Assembly (NCBI GenBank): GCA_001939145.1
Contig: LSRX01000429.1
Coordinates: 404,944-468,943, forward strand
Length of the DNA: 64,000 bases
Direction: 5' to 3'
From: Symbiodinium microadriaticum
Taxonomy: Eukaryota > Sar > Dinophyceae > Suessiales > Symbiodiniaceae
Every line of letters starts with the position of its first letter. Position 1 is the first letter of the stretch. The notes beneath the pieces were generated by a model, which saw nothing but the letters and a program-made list of their open reading frames with translations, made no database searches and was not told the origin of the DNA. The translations under genes and the position numbers were made by a program. This document shows positions 32,274 to 44,279 of the stretch, one piece after another.

Positions 32274-34970
32274 CTGCCAGAGTACACTCGTGGAAACCCT
32301 CTTAAGAGACGATTTCAATCGAGCTTAGCAACGAACCGACATGTACCAAATATCGAAGGCCCCAAGCCCTAGCCCCTTGAAGCCAGACACCCCGGTAAAC
32401 AAAGCAACACCCCAACGGCCTCGCCAGTAATTCCTCAATCCCTGAACCTTTTCAGCCCCTCAAGCAGCACCCCAGCAACCTTGTTGCTCTGCTGGTCCTG
32501 GGGTTGTTCTTCGGCATTCTGCTCTTCATCATCTTCCTCCTCCTCTTCCTCCTGCTCCTCCCCACCATCATCCTCGCCCTCCTGCTTGGCGCTTTTGGCC
32601 GAGGCAGCTGGCCTTTTCATCACATCATCCTCTTTGTCTTCCTCCTCCTCTTCCTCTTCCTCTTCCTCACACTCCTTTCCCATTTCATCATCATCATCGC
32701 CCTCCTGCTTGGAGTCTTTGGCCGCAGCTGGCCTTTTCATCACATCATCCTTTTTCTCTTCCTCTTCCTCTTCCTCTCCCTCTTCTCCACTCTCTTTTCC
32801 CATTTCATCATCATCATCATCTCGCCCCTCCACCGGGGCCTGCTTGGCCTTTTTCACCGAGGCTTCAGATTCACGGGCAGCCGGCCTTTTCATCACAACT
32901 TCTTTCTTTTTTTTCCCCTTCCCCCGCCCTTTCCCACGGCCCCTGCCTCTCCCTTTCCCGGGGATGGAATCAGGGGAGCGAGGCTCCTCGTCCGCCTTTT
33001 TGCCACCCTTGTTTCGGAGGGCTTTTCTGGTCTTGACTTGGGCCTGGCAGCAGATTGCTCAAGAGACTCTTCCGTGTTTCACAAGGGGCCTCATGCACTC
33101 ACGTAAGATAATGATTGGGCCTCCAGTGCCAAGTTTGCATCATCCTTCTGCGTAGCTCCTAGCATGGCTTCGGCCTTGGCAGCCACTTTAGAGTCAATCT
33201 TCGGCGTGGGGTCTTTTCTTTTTTTGGCTTCTTCATCCTAGCACATCAGAAGTTAAGACAAATCAGAAGTCTTGTACAATCCATCACATCGACTCCATCA
33301 AACGAAGGTCCTTGTAAGTACCCCGCTCTCCATCTTGCTCCGAAGCAACATCTTCGCCATGATCTTCTTCGTCTTCTTCTGCCGGCTCCTCCTCCTCTCC
33401 CTCTGCCTGGCAGGCCTCATCCTGGCCAGCTTCATTGTCCTTGCGGCGAGCAGCAGCGGCAGCAGCAGCAACAGCAAAGTATAAGGTGATTACGGGGGCT
33501 GTAACAGCACGACTTAATGCTACAAAGCTCTCTAAACCCCTCGCCTGCAACCAGACCCCTAAGTCTCAGGGCTTCAAAGGATTAGCAATATAAGAAGAGT
33601 TTAGGGTTTTTAGGTTTAAGTTTACAGTTTAGGGTTTCGTACTTGGGTTATTAGTTATTACAAAGACGAACCCAGCAAGTCTAGAGTGGCTGTGGTCGAT
33701 TAAGAGTCGAGAGCTGTATTATGTATGCCCTATATGTATTATATGATATTTTGCATCGCTTGAAGATGACTCAGATGACCAACGAGTCCTGCTTTTGGCG
33801 ACGGGTGCAATGTAAAGCTTGGGTTGGGGGCTGTAGGCTTGTATTCGCAGACACGAATCTTTCCAATACAATGGCAAAACCCGACACCCCTGCTGCCTCA
33901 CATATCGATCAAAAATCCAAATCAACCATTAAAACCCTAAGCGCTTAGAAACCCTCTTGAATTAGTATTTAGGAGCCCTTTGGAAGTCCGCTCAGCCCTA
34001 GCAAGCCCCAAACCTTAAATGCACCCATCGCATAGGGTAAACCTCCATCCTAAGTCGCACCCGAAAGCCCAAAGAGCTAGCCCCAGCACCAGCCAATCCA
34101 CCTCCGGCTCAATCGTTGTGTCGGGTCGAGCCTCCTGCAGGAAGTGCAGGCGAAGGTTTGTTGATTTGAGTTTGCTAAAAAGGTTGCCATGATGGGCTCC
34201 TGCTTTCGTGCTTGGATGATTTGCTTCAGTGCTGCCATTCTCTCGTGGGGCTCGCCTTTCCTCTTCAAGCAGAATAGCTCTACTCCAAATCCCAAAGATA
34301 CACACACGGAAATCGAATGCCTCGCTGCGGGGTTCCTCTGAGCCCGCTCGCATGCATACGATGCGAACGATCGTAGAACAGCCGCTTCGTCCTGGCACCA
34401 AACCTCGGCGTCAAGAGTCGATGAATGTTGGGGTTATTTGGGATAGGTTTCTCAGGATCCTGCGGCTTTGACATCTTTAGAGACAGGATCGTTGAGGCGA
34501 AAGTGATCTCCCGCCCAAAGGATTGCTGCCTGCAACAATGGGAGCGAACGATGACTCATGAACCAGTCGTTTCAACTGAAGAACAACGAAGAATGCTTCC
34601 GGTTTCGGCCTCAGCTTCTTTCTTTGTCGGGAGATCACCGGCAAAGGAGGAGCAGTAGGCGGCGAGGATCGAGAAGTTGTGCTCGCCGGTCACCTGCTCC
34701 GGGATATCATTAGGCATGTGGTTTCTCAGTTCCGAAAACTATTTCGAAGCCCACCTGGTCTTCGGAAACCGTTCGGCTCGTTACATCCAAGAACCGGTAC
34801 AGAAAGGGTTCCTGCACGGAAGGCTTTTTATATTCCAAGTGACTGACTATTATGTCACATGCGGACTTATGTGCCTCTGGCTCGCCCTTTTGCTTCTTTG
34901 GCCTTGCTCGCTTCAGGCTTTCAATTCTTTGATTCACGTACCCTGGCTTCAGGATGTCCTTCAGGAGCTC
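32178..34970 (-). CDS. multi-exon gene for an acidic, MKRPAA-repeat protein
   Basis: Minus-strand exons that fit in phase: 34755-34970 (72 codons, LLKDILKPGYVNQRIESLKR), about 34600-34693 (TGEHNFSILAAYCSSFAGD), about 34470-34536 (ILWAGDHFRLNDPVSKDV), about 34110-34255 (MAALKQIIQARKQEPIM), 33335 to about 33480 (acidic), 33103-33237 (45 codons, KIDSKVAAKAEAMLGATQ), 32441-33043 (201 codons) and 32178-32273 (31 codons plus stop TAG). Whether the exons above 34 kb belong to the same gene is uncertain. The central exon has a GKGRGRGRGKGRGKG basic stretch followed by three acidic blocks each opened by MKRPAA. No enzymatic domain; a nuclear or chromatin role is only suggested by composition. Confidence 0.55.
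32441..33043 (-). CDS. acidic exon with three MKRPAA repeats
   Basis: 201 codons in phase 0. Begins after CTGCCAG; encodes AQVKTRKALRNKGGKKADEE, a Gly/Lys/Arg repeat, then MKRPAA + Lys/Gln-rich + poly-Asp/Glu repeated three times. Without splicing it would stop at TGA 32435-32437; an apparent GA donor (TTCAGG before GATTGA) gives an in-phase join to 32273. Confidence 0.65.
33103..33237 (-). CDS. 45-codon exon of the MKRPAA gene
   Basis: Acceptor CTAG before GATGAAG; canonical donor GTGAGT. The upstream exon probably ends CAA before GATGGAG, so GATG.AG repeats at both splice sites, the pattern seen in the neighbouring gene. Confidence 0.6.
34755..34970 (-). CDS. 72-codon exon (KPGYVNQRIESLKR)
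   Basis: Acceptor GTTCAG, donor CAG/GTGGGC, phase 0; continues in phase into the exon ending at 34693 (acceptor CAG/GTGACC). Encodes a Lys/Arg-rich helix followed by SVQEPFLYRFLDVTSRTV. No family recognised. Confidence 0.55.
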
Positions 34971-35144
34971 CTGAACGGCTCAAGGCTATTTTATAGTGTT
35001 TCACGCGCATCGCTTACATGATGTTTCAGTCCTTGAGGAGTGCTAATCTTCGTGGATTGGGTCGCGAGTCCGGCATAGCTCGCTCGAACAGAACAGCCGC
35101 TGCAATCAAGGACAAAACGTCTCTTTGTTTGACTCCCTCTGCAG

Positions 35145-35275
35145 GCAAAAACACCGGAAGGCAGGAGGAAGCACCGCTTTGATCAAAATCTCCTTGTTCC
35201 GAAAGACCTGAGCCAAGGAGGATGCAGCTTCGGGTGTTCGATGTTGGTAGTATGGGGCCCTGGCGACGGTCTAAG
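35145..35275 (-). CDS. candidate upstream exon
   Basis: Open minus-strand stretch encoding YYQHRTPEAASSLAQVF and RNKEILIKAVLPPAF. NKEILIKAV resembles a motif of non-LTR retroelement polyproteins, but the stretch is too short to call. It could be an exon of the gene downstream on this strand or a retroelement fragment. Confidence 0.3.
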
Positions 35276-35279
35276 GCTT

Positions 35280-38200
35280 TGCTTGCTCGAACCTTCGGCA
35301 TTGCGAAGACCTCGAAAGAAATTATGTTTGCCACTTCCACAGCCGAAAACTCGAAATGATTTCTCCCGAGAAGCGGACGAGCAGGATCGCCCAGAACAAA
35401 AGGGGCACCATGAATTCCAAAGACCCGCTGTCGTTGCACGATAGCACTGATGAGGCTGTCAGCCTAACCGCACATACCCAAGTGATCTCTCGTTTTTGAA
35501 CCATTCGGACCCCGTGTTGTGTATGTCGTGGCCACTTGATCCATGCTGAGCGATCAGATCACGTCTGCATTTCATGCAACAACATAAGCCCACTAGTTTC
35601 ACGGGTGCGTTTAGAACCACCCAGTTTAACGGAGCCGCGGAAGCCCAGGGTATATATATGTGGGTGTTTTTGCTTGCCTGCTTGTCTGCATTGTTTGCTT
35701 GTTTGCTTGTCTGTTTGTCTGTGGGTTTGTTTGTGTGACGTTCCTGCATGGTAGCGGGCCGTCTTTGCATTGATGTGCCTGGCTTTCCAAGGTCGGAACA
35801 ACAGATACGAGGCTGATCTACGAGGACATGTGCTGCGCGGGGGAGGGCTGGTTCATGAACATTCATTTCTCATCATCATTTCTCATGCGGAGGCTTAGGT
35901 TTGCGGATGGCATCTGCGGGTGTCGGGAAGGCAGGTTGCATGAAATGCTGGTGCAGCCGAATCCTGGCAGGAGTCTTCGTGGCGCCAACGCCTCCTTCGT
36001 GATGGGTGGCGGGCCGTGACAGGTAGAAGGATTTTTGAGGTTGGGGTCTGTCTGGCTCATGTGATCCAATGTAGCAGGGGCAGAGTTGATGAAGCACACA
36101 GGCCGCATGTACGGCCTCAACATGCCTCCTTGTGTGACCCTCGACAGCGACTCGCAAAAGATTCGTGCGCGATTCATGTCACACGCACGCCGTGCTTCCC
36201 ACAAACACTCAGGTCCAACAACACCCTCGGCCGCTACGGAGCTGCTTTTCTCCTAGGCCGGCCCACGCTGCAGGGAGGCCCAGCGCTTTTACCGGTTTTG
36301 GGACATGTAGACCTCAGAAATGTCGCCAACACGGGTTTTGAGGAGTAGCATCTGCTGCAGCTGCGCAGTATGCGCGCTCCGCAGGATTTCTGAAAGTTTC
36401 ACAGGTCCAGGCACCAGGGGCCGACTGTCAGGTGACCGTGGTGGTAGCACAGGCTGTAGTTTGTCGATGCGAGAAACTCGGCCGGAAGCCTCAGGCCGCG
36501 AACATCTCTATCCGGACCCATCGCTTGAGAAGCAAGACAATGCTGCTACAAGGGTTGCTCCTTCTCAAGCTTTTGCCCAACCCATTCGACAATCTTGACC
36601 TGGCAGAGCTTGCATGTAGAGCTCGCCGGAAGCCCATGCTAGTCCTACCGATTGCTCCGAGATGGAAGCCCGCACAGCCGTTTTGCTCGCACATGCAACA
36701 AGCATTCTCCACATGTAACCCCGAAGTGTTCAGGTCCGTTTGGCGGCGCCTGTATCCCGGAGAGGCTGGGGCCCGACACTTCGCTGACAGCAAGAAGACC
36801 CAGGGTTTGTCTTCTTGGCCCATTCTAAACAACGCCCAGCCTGCCCCAAAACATGACACTCCTCTGATGAGTTTCAGAATTACGGCTTGGGCTGCTGAAA
36901 TCCACCATGTTCCGTGCTTGCTCTGACGTTTGGCTGCCTGGCCTAGCTCTTGGTCAGGCTTTGCTTTTGGATTCCCCGGGCCGGCGTACGCTGGTCAGGG
37001 TTGAGAACTTGTCGAGTTCTGGGGTCCAACTCACTCTTTTTCTGCGGATTTCGGGGTTCTGGTACGGATGCTGATGTGAGTTCTACCCCGTCCTGCACTC
37101 TGAGATCTCGAGTTTTGCTTGACATTGCCCCTTGGTTCCAGGACTGGGTGTCGTGGTTCGAGGTGTTGAGGGCCAGGGGCAGGATTGGCGAATGCAGAGT
37201 AGGCCGGGAACACCGCAGGTCCTGATTGGGCCCTGCGCCGACCGAGAGGCTGCGGAGCAGGTTGCCCTCGAGGCAGCTGGGCGACGTAATCCCCTCCGAG
37301 TTCAGAGGTCATTCGGGTTGCTGGCTGTTTCTCTGTTTGCCCGTCTGGCACATTGAAGAATGGGTAGCACTGCTTACCTGTGGAAGAGCGCCCAGAAGTA
37401 TCGTATGTTTGTCCTTCCACAGGAGAAAGAATATTTCTTTCTCTACTCCATGACTGAAGACCAAGTCCGGCACCGTCTCTTTGCCGGTCTCCAGGGGAGC
37501 TTGTCTCTGTGTCTGTCTGGCGAGTCTAGCGAGCTCGTTGTAGCAAGTGCTTCCTCGAACCCATAGAAGGCATTTTTGAATCAGTTGGTTATCCAAGTCG
37601 TGACTTAAGTGCAGAATTTCCGAAAGCAAGTCCTGAGCACCCGGCCACAAAGGCTATACTAGAGACATGCTTAACCAATTACTGACAGGTTTAGAGCTTA
37701 GGGCCTAGGGTCGAGGGCCTTATCTGCGCATTAGCACGATATTCGGGGGGCTCGTTGCACCAGTCTCCTTCCCCTCTGCATATTATATCCAGGACTAAAG
37801 TGAAGATGCCTGAATAGACCTCCCCAATACTAAAGCGAACACCGGGAAAATAAGGTCTCTTTATTTTGGGGTGGGGGTTATTAATCGGGGGAAGAGATTA
37901 CCGTTGGTTCGCCGGCCTTCGGCAGTCAGAAATGCCTATGTCACTGCGTCGTTGGCTTGTAGATCGGAGTTGCCGGTTGACAGCAGGTTCCCGCTGATGC
38001 AATGTGCGTGAGTCCTGTTCGTTGTTGAACCCAGTAGAAAGAGAAGTGACATCTTCCAGTGCCAGGCAGGTTTCGCGCACACCCGCTTCTCGTGCTAGCT
38101 GCTAGAACTACAGTTCTCACGGCTTGTTGTTCCGAAACCTCCAGCATCCTAAGGATCTGCGAGTGTCGTCCAGGAAAGCAAGCCTGACCGATGTTAGGCA

Positions 38201-41200
38201 ATCTGTTTCCACAGTAATTAATGCCCACAAGAGAGTGGCAGATGGCTGTTGAAAACTCCCAGGTAGGCAGCACCCTGGGCTTCGTCACCTTTCCGCAGGG
38301 CTGCTACTTTCTCCTCGAGAAGGCAGGGATGTCCTGCCTCAGTGTTCTCTTCCGTGCTTACGCAGTCGATTTTTCGGGTAATGTGAACAAATATCCAGCA
38401 ACTCCTTTGTCCACAGAGGTGCCGGAGGATTAGGGTTTTGGGTTACTACACTTGCCCTTCAACTCCTCCTCCATCGCAGTCAAGCAGCGAGGCTCCTAGC
38501 AAAGCTTGTCCGAACTGTGCGGACCGGACGGGTTGGATCCAAGTCCAGGGAGAGAGCACCGAAACTCCAAGGTGGAGGTTCTTCAATAGTTGAAGGACCC
38601 TAGACCCTTAAAGCCCTAAAGCCCTAAATGATAAGAGCGAAACTTCCGGGTCAGGAGGCTTGGATGAGGAAGGTGCCACAAGACTCCAGCGGCCCTGGCC
38701 ATCCGGTGCACCTGAACCACAAAGCCGTGGACACCGGGTTAGCCTAGGGCCTGGATCAAGACACTTCGAACCCCAGTCATAATTATGACAACATCAACAG
38801 CAACGGTAGTGGCCGCAGAAATCTTTCTGTTCTCCGTGCTGTTCTTATTCTCTTCCTCTTGTCAACCTCAGATTTTCTAGCTGGTTACACACAGACCTCA
38901 AGCCCACACCCTTTTCCCCCGAGCGAAGCCGAAAGTCCAAAGGCTCGGGATCGACTCTCGCTGCAGACCTTCCCGGCAAAGAAGCGGGAGAACACCAGGG
39001 AGGCCGACGCTGCGGGTGGGACCCAGGGCCGCTACGAAGCGATTTAGGCCTTCGAGGCCTTCGAAAATTTAGTTTGTGGATTTTCAGATTTAGTCTTTAG
39101 CGTTTTGGTTTCATCCAGGGGGAAGCGATCAATACTCGCAGTGCTAGCGAGGCTTTGAGGGCTGGCTGCCGTTTGGGGCTTTTCTGTGCAAAGAAGCAAG
39201 GGCTGTGAACTCCATGCCGTCAGTGGCATTCTCGATTGAATCGGTTGGGATAGCCCCAATTACAGCGAAGCTTCGCATTCTCACATGACACCCGCCAGCT
39301 GGCGCAAGTTCGCGCTCAACCTGACCATTAAGCGTCTATCCGTCTATTCCCGAAGCTCAACAGATCCCGGCACCCCAGCTTAAGGAAATCTCTGTCGCCT
39401 TGGAGGCCGGTGTGGTTTTGCCGAGGTTGAAGGCTCTGGGCCCTTCGCCCTTGGGCATCCGCCTGGGAAATGCCTTGCGGCCTGGATTGTAGGAGCTTGT
39501 AGAGGTTGTGCTTTGGCATTTCACCACTTGCGGACGGCAGGTTCTTGAAAGGGACGTCTGCGGGATGTGAATCGTCAGATTTCGAAAGGCTCTGAAAGTT
39601 GATTGAGAGAGCCCTTCCCGAAGCCTACGCTAGCTTCGCGATTAACGTTGGGCAATACTGGCATTGCCAAAGCTGGCTCACAACTCGATACCGATTAAAA
39701 GGTGGAGCTAGAACAAGCTGGAGAGACGACCACCGATCCTGCCGGTAAAGCACTACAGAGTCTTCGTGTCTATGTCGACAGCCTTTTCGAGCTGTCACAT
39801 CAGAGGTTTCTGATGGCTGCTGCGCTGGCTATGGCTGCAGACTTTGGTTTCAGCTTCCGAATGGAAACCAGCGCCTTGTTGTGAGGAGCGGAGCCCGAGG
39901 CTGGGAACCAAGGGTTCCAGGAGCCAGGGAGAAAATCGAAGCCGGAAGAAGAGGGCACGCAATCCGATTAATGAATCGCCCAGGTATGCATTGGTTTCCC
40001 TATGCAGAGGCCGGTGGGATCTTCGCGCTGCTGCCCTGCGTACATTGGTATATGCCTCCTGTCTGCAAGTATGCTGCATTAATGCAGTGATCTCATTTTT
40101 GCAATTCCTGCTCGAGCGCACGCAACTACGAGAATGCACTTGCAAAAAGCTATTAGAGGTCCTCGAACACATCCGAGGCACCAGAACCTGGAGCCTTTAG
40201 CGATGTTAGTGTAGTGACAGCAGCGTTCTGGTTGAATGCATCATGAGGCCTGCTCGAGACCGTCCCATGATCGGCAGCCCTAGCCACGGGGGTTTCGAGG
40301 CGCAAAGATGAGGGGAAGTGATTCCCAGCATGATCCAGGGTTTGAGATGAGTCAAACAAGCAGGACTGGCATGAAGTGAAACCGAATCGAAAGAGCTTCT
40401 ATCTATTTTTTTTTTTTTGGGGGGGGGGGTAGGACTGACCCGAGCATAGACAAGATGAGCATGCTCGGGCCAACGATGAACTGAAGGCAACAAAGCTTGA
40501 GACTCCATGATGGAAGCACAGGGGTGGACTTGAATGAAACATTCCACTTTAGCCTTTGTCGTGTGCATGAGTCGAAGGAGCCTCGACTGCCGACGGGCGC
40601 GAAGGCCGTGATTCTGCATGGGTACTTCCAGAACTTGAAGTACTTCTGGCACCACAAGCAGCTTGTGAGGAGTCGCATGGGAAGGTTAAGTTATTGCTGC
40701 TTACTGTTCGTTCTTTCATCCAATTGAACCGACTTCTTCATTTATTCCAGGTAGGATTGACGCTGAACTTCGACAAGTGCAAGCACCTCCCCATACAGTC
40801 GCAAAACCGAGCTGTTTTGCTCCTAGCAGCCTCAAACTGTTGGGACGTGTCCTTCGTCATCCGGATTTTCATGAATTCACGTCCACGTTCATGCAGTCCA
40901 GAGCTTACGGGTCTGCAGGGTGATCAAATCGGCGTGGTAGGCCTCGCCTACACTGGGCCTAATCGGCAATCACAGAAGCACATACACGTCGAAGACACCA
41001 AGATACGGCTATGGCACCACCTGTGGCAGACATTGAAAATGCATATTGACAGACTCCCAACATACGACCATCAAGCATATTATTGACTCCGAGAAGCTAC
41101 CATGGATGGATAACATGCTTATTTGTCGTAGGTTGAACCCGGCAGCGCAGGATAGGATGCAGTGGCAGTTGTGCTTTTCACAGCCTCGTTTTGCACCAGT

Positions 41201-44140
41201 GGCTCCCTTGGTTGATGGTAGATAGATTGCCCTGCACTAGAAAAAAACTGTTATTCTTTGCCGTCCGCGGCTTGTGATGGATGGGCACAGAACCCTCCAT
41301 TAGGAGCTACCTCCTGCCGGCGAGTCTGGCGGCGCGAGCCCGCGCCATCTTCCGGCGATGGTGGGCGGCACAACTTGTCAACCAGGCCATGATGGGTTGT
41401 GGTTGGTGGTGCTTTTCATGGCTTTGTTCGTTGGTTCTGTTTCTATTGATGTTGGTTTGTCGTGGCAGTGCTTGGGTTGTGACAGGTTGCTGGTTGAAGG
41501 ATTTCAGAGATGTTTGCCAGAAGTCCGTGGAGTAGATGTAGTGGATTTTCGCTCGGGGTGAAACAGGTACTTAGGAATAGTAGTTGAATGCGCGTGAGAA
41601 AGGCTCCTTGCCAGCCGCCGAGGTCTCCTAAGACCCACCGGCCGAGAGAGGTGTTGTTACAGTTGTTACCAGAGGTTTCAAACTTGCTCGATGGCACCCC
41701 CGCCACACGCAACGGCCTCAGTACGGGTTGGGAAACAAGGGATTTCGGGTTCGTTTTGTCCTCGCTTCGCAGCAGATCCGTTTGCAGCTTGCAGGGCTGG
41801 TAAAGAAATGGGATCGGGTCGGACTCAAAGTACATCTTTTCGCTGCAGGGGCTATTGACGACTTTTGAAAACGGCCGAAATAGCAGAAGTGACTGCGAAT
41901 ATGTGCAGTTTTTCTATAAAAATTGCGGGGTCCATGTCCAAAGCTGATGTCTCTTCTGGAAGGAAGCCACCACTCTGGCGATCCACGTGCGCTTGGGCGA
42001 TCGAGGCGATGGGCTGGGCATAACGCACCTCGGTTGTTACCGACGTTGTGAGGGCATGTACTCATCATAAAATCATACAGTGCGTGATGCCTTGGTCCTC
42101 GATGATCGCGAGGCTTTGGAGGATGCATGCTAGGTTAAAGTCGAGAGCCCTGCGCAGATGCCTTACCGACCACCGACCAGATGGTGTTTCTTTCACTCGG
42201 CCGGGGTCAGAGTTGAGCTGCCATGGAGGCGAAGGGAATCGCGTCCACGTCTCCCGATCCAGGTTCAACGGCCCAGCAAGCCTCTACCCACGCCTCGGCT
42301 CGGCACTGCTCAGGTACTTCCGTGAGTCTGTGCACTTGGCAAAAGCAAAGATCGCTCGCCTGCAGAGCCGAGCTGCCGTACCCTCGTCCGAACGGTTTGA
42401 GCCATGCCGTTGCAGGTCTGAGAACTTGAAAAGGTTAGGCAGGGCTTCTGGATTGTGTCTACCGGGATATGCGAATCAGATTTGAAGATTGTTGCTGGTA
42501 CTTCCTAAACCGGTCCATGCAGGTGGCGCCCGGTTTCCCAACAAATTATATAGCTTGTGATTCTCAAGCTTTCAAGTTTTGTTCTCCTGTGATAAGCCAT
42601 GAGGGAGGCACATCTTGTTGCGCCTTCACGATACCATCAAAGCAAGAGCTCCCGCCAGGAATGAGCATAGTTCGCCCGGCGACTTGCCAGTCTGTCTGGG
42701 AGCCGGCTGGGAGTGAAACCCTTCAATCCCCTTCCCTTCAATCGTTGGTTGCGAGAATTTCAACCCCAAGGACGGGAATACCCACTGTATCCTCTTCTCC
42801 GACGAGCCGGACGCTTTGCTCACAGCTTCCTCCATGATCAGTGCTGAATAAATTCCCCTTTGCAGAGAGTGCCAAATCAAGCCTTGACGTGCTACATCCT
42901 CTGCGGCTTTGAGATTGGAGGAGCGACTTCGCTCTGGCAGAGCCGCGCAGATCTGCCCCAAGCACAGCATCTTCGAGGCGAGATCGGATTTGCGGAGTGA
43001 GGGCAACGGGCAGTGTTTTTAGGTTTCATCATTCCTAGTAGAGTCCATCGAGAGAGCCTCACAAGAAGTCCGGGGCATCTGCAAGGAGCCGATGCGGGAC
43101 GATCTGGCTCTTGCCGTCTTGGCTGTGTGCTGCTCGGGGTAGGGCTCCCCAGCTTTTCCTGCGTGCAGTTTGGTGTTGAGTGTGCGTTAGCAACGAGAAA
43201 CAAAGCACCCGAAAAGGTTGGGACAAGACTCAGCTCCTGGCTAGTAGATACTCTCCACACATAGCTTCCGTTTCGGAGTGGACCAGCTTGCATACTTTCG
43301 TGTTTCAAGCCCATAGTCGCACACCTTGATGTACACCCTTGATTCAGCCTCTCGGCTTCGCTTGCAAACGATGATCGATGATGGCCATCACCATGTTGTT
43401 TTTCTCGAGTCTCACCTGCCTGCTCAGGATCGTCATCAGCTTTTCTACATTCAGCTGGTGGGCTGCGGTCCTTGGTGATTACAAGGTGCCCTGGCGGCCC
43501 TTTGAGCCCTGACCGTAGAACATGCACCTGGAAACGCGATGCGGCAAGAATGGCAGGCTGTATTTTCATTTCTTGACTGGAATCATGAATGACACCTGTA
43601 TGAACTAATTACGAAGTGGCACAGTTCTCGTGCTCCAGCGCCCCTGAATGTTCCGCGGCAGCCCTGTTCAAGTTCGAAGGCTTCGAAGGTTAACCTATTG
43701 AGGTCAAGTTCGGGCTTAAGAAGATAAGGTGGTAGTGGCACCTGCGACAACGGAACAAAGCTGTTCGCCCACTGCCCCGGCCGAGTTGCCTGGCCAAAGA
43801 TTTCGGCGCTACATGGGCCGAGACAATAAGTGGCAATCAGCGTGCTAGCATATCCCGGAGCCTGAGGAACAACACATTGGCCTACGTTCCTGGCTGGCTC
43901 CGCGCTGACGTTCCGTGCGATGCGGAGAGACTTGGTAGGCTTGGTGCAAAACGGGCGCGTTAGTCGAGTCTGGGTATCAGTCGAGTATCCATCACATGCG
44001 CACAAACTTGCACGACTGGCACAACATGTTCTGATTCGAGTAGTCTGGAACCTGTTACTCTATGATTCGACATACCCTGACCTGTTTCTTTTCTGGCCAA
44101 TCGCATGCGATATGGGTTGACTTTCTAAGCCGGGGTAGCC
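35280..44140. other. unresolved region, exon-scale coding potential on both strands
   Basis: Many open stretches of 60-225 codons on both strands with no clear winner (for example plus 37360-37566, minus 37309-37560, plus 39702-39884, minus 42740-43006, minus 42892-43569). No domain recognised. A T13-G11 junction lies at 40406-40429. Weak telomere-type words are last seen near 38600-38630. Probably spliced genes or decayed elements. Confidence 0.35.
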
Positions 44141-44279
44141 CGGAAAATGCACAGAGCATTAAAGCTTTTTGCCATAAGTGCTGTTGTGATAGTGCAAGTT
44201 TACGATATTTTTGATTCTTGCTTGAGATCTGCCCATTCGACACACCGAGCGCTGGGGCCTGCTTGGCTTCGGCAACCCC

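Noticed and set aside
32481-33155. Plus-strand Ser/Phe/Leu-rich frames of 200-224 codons
   Set aside because: Antisense of the acidic MKRPAA exon; the minus strand has splice-consistent exons.
35026-35439. GVKQRDVLS on the minus strand as a reverse-transcriptase motif
   Set aside because: Resembles the GVxQGDxLS box, but no FADD/YADD catalytic box or other RT block was found nearby; a different frame reads better as an exon.
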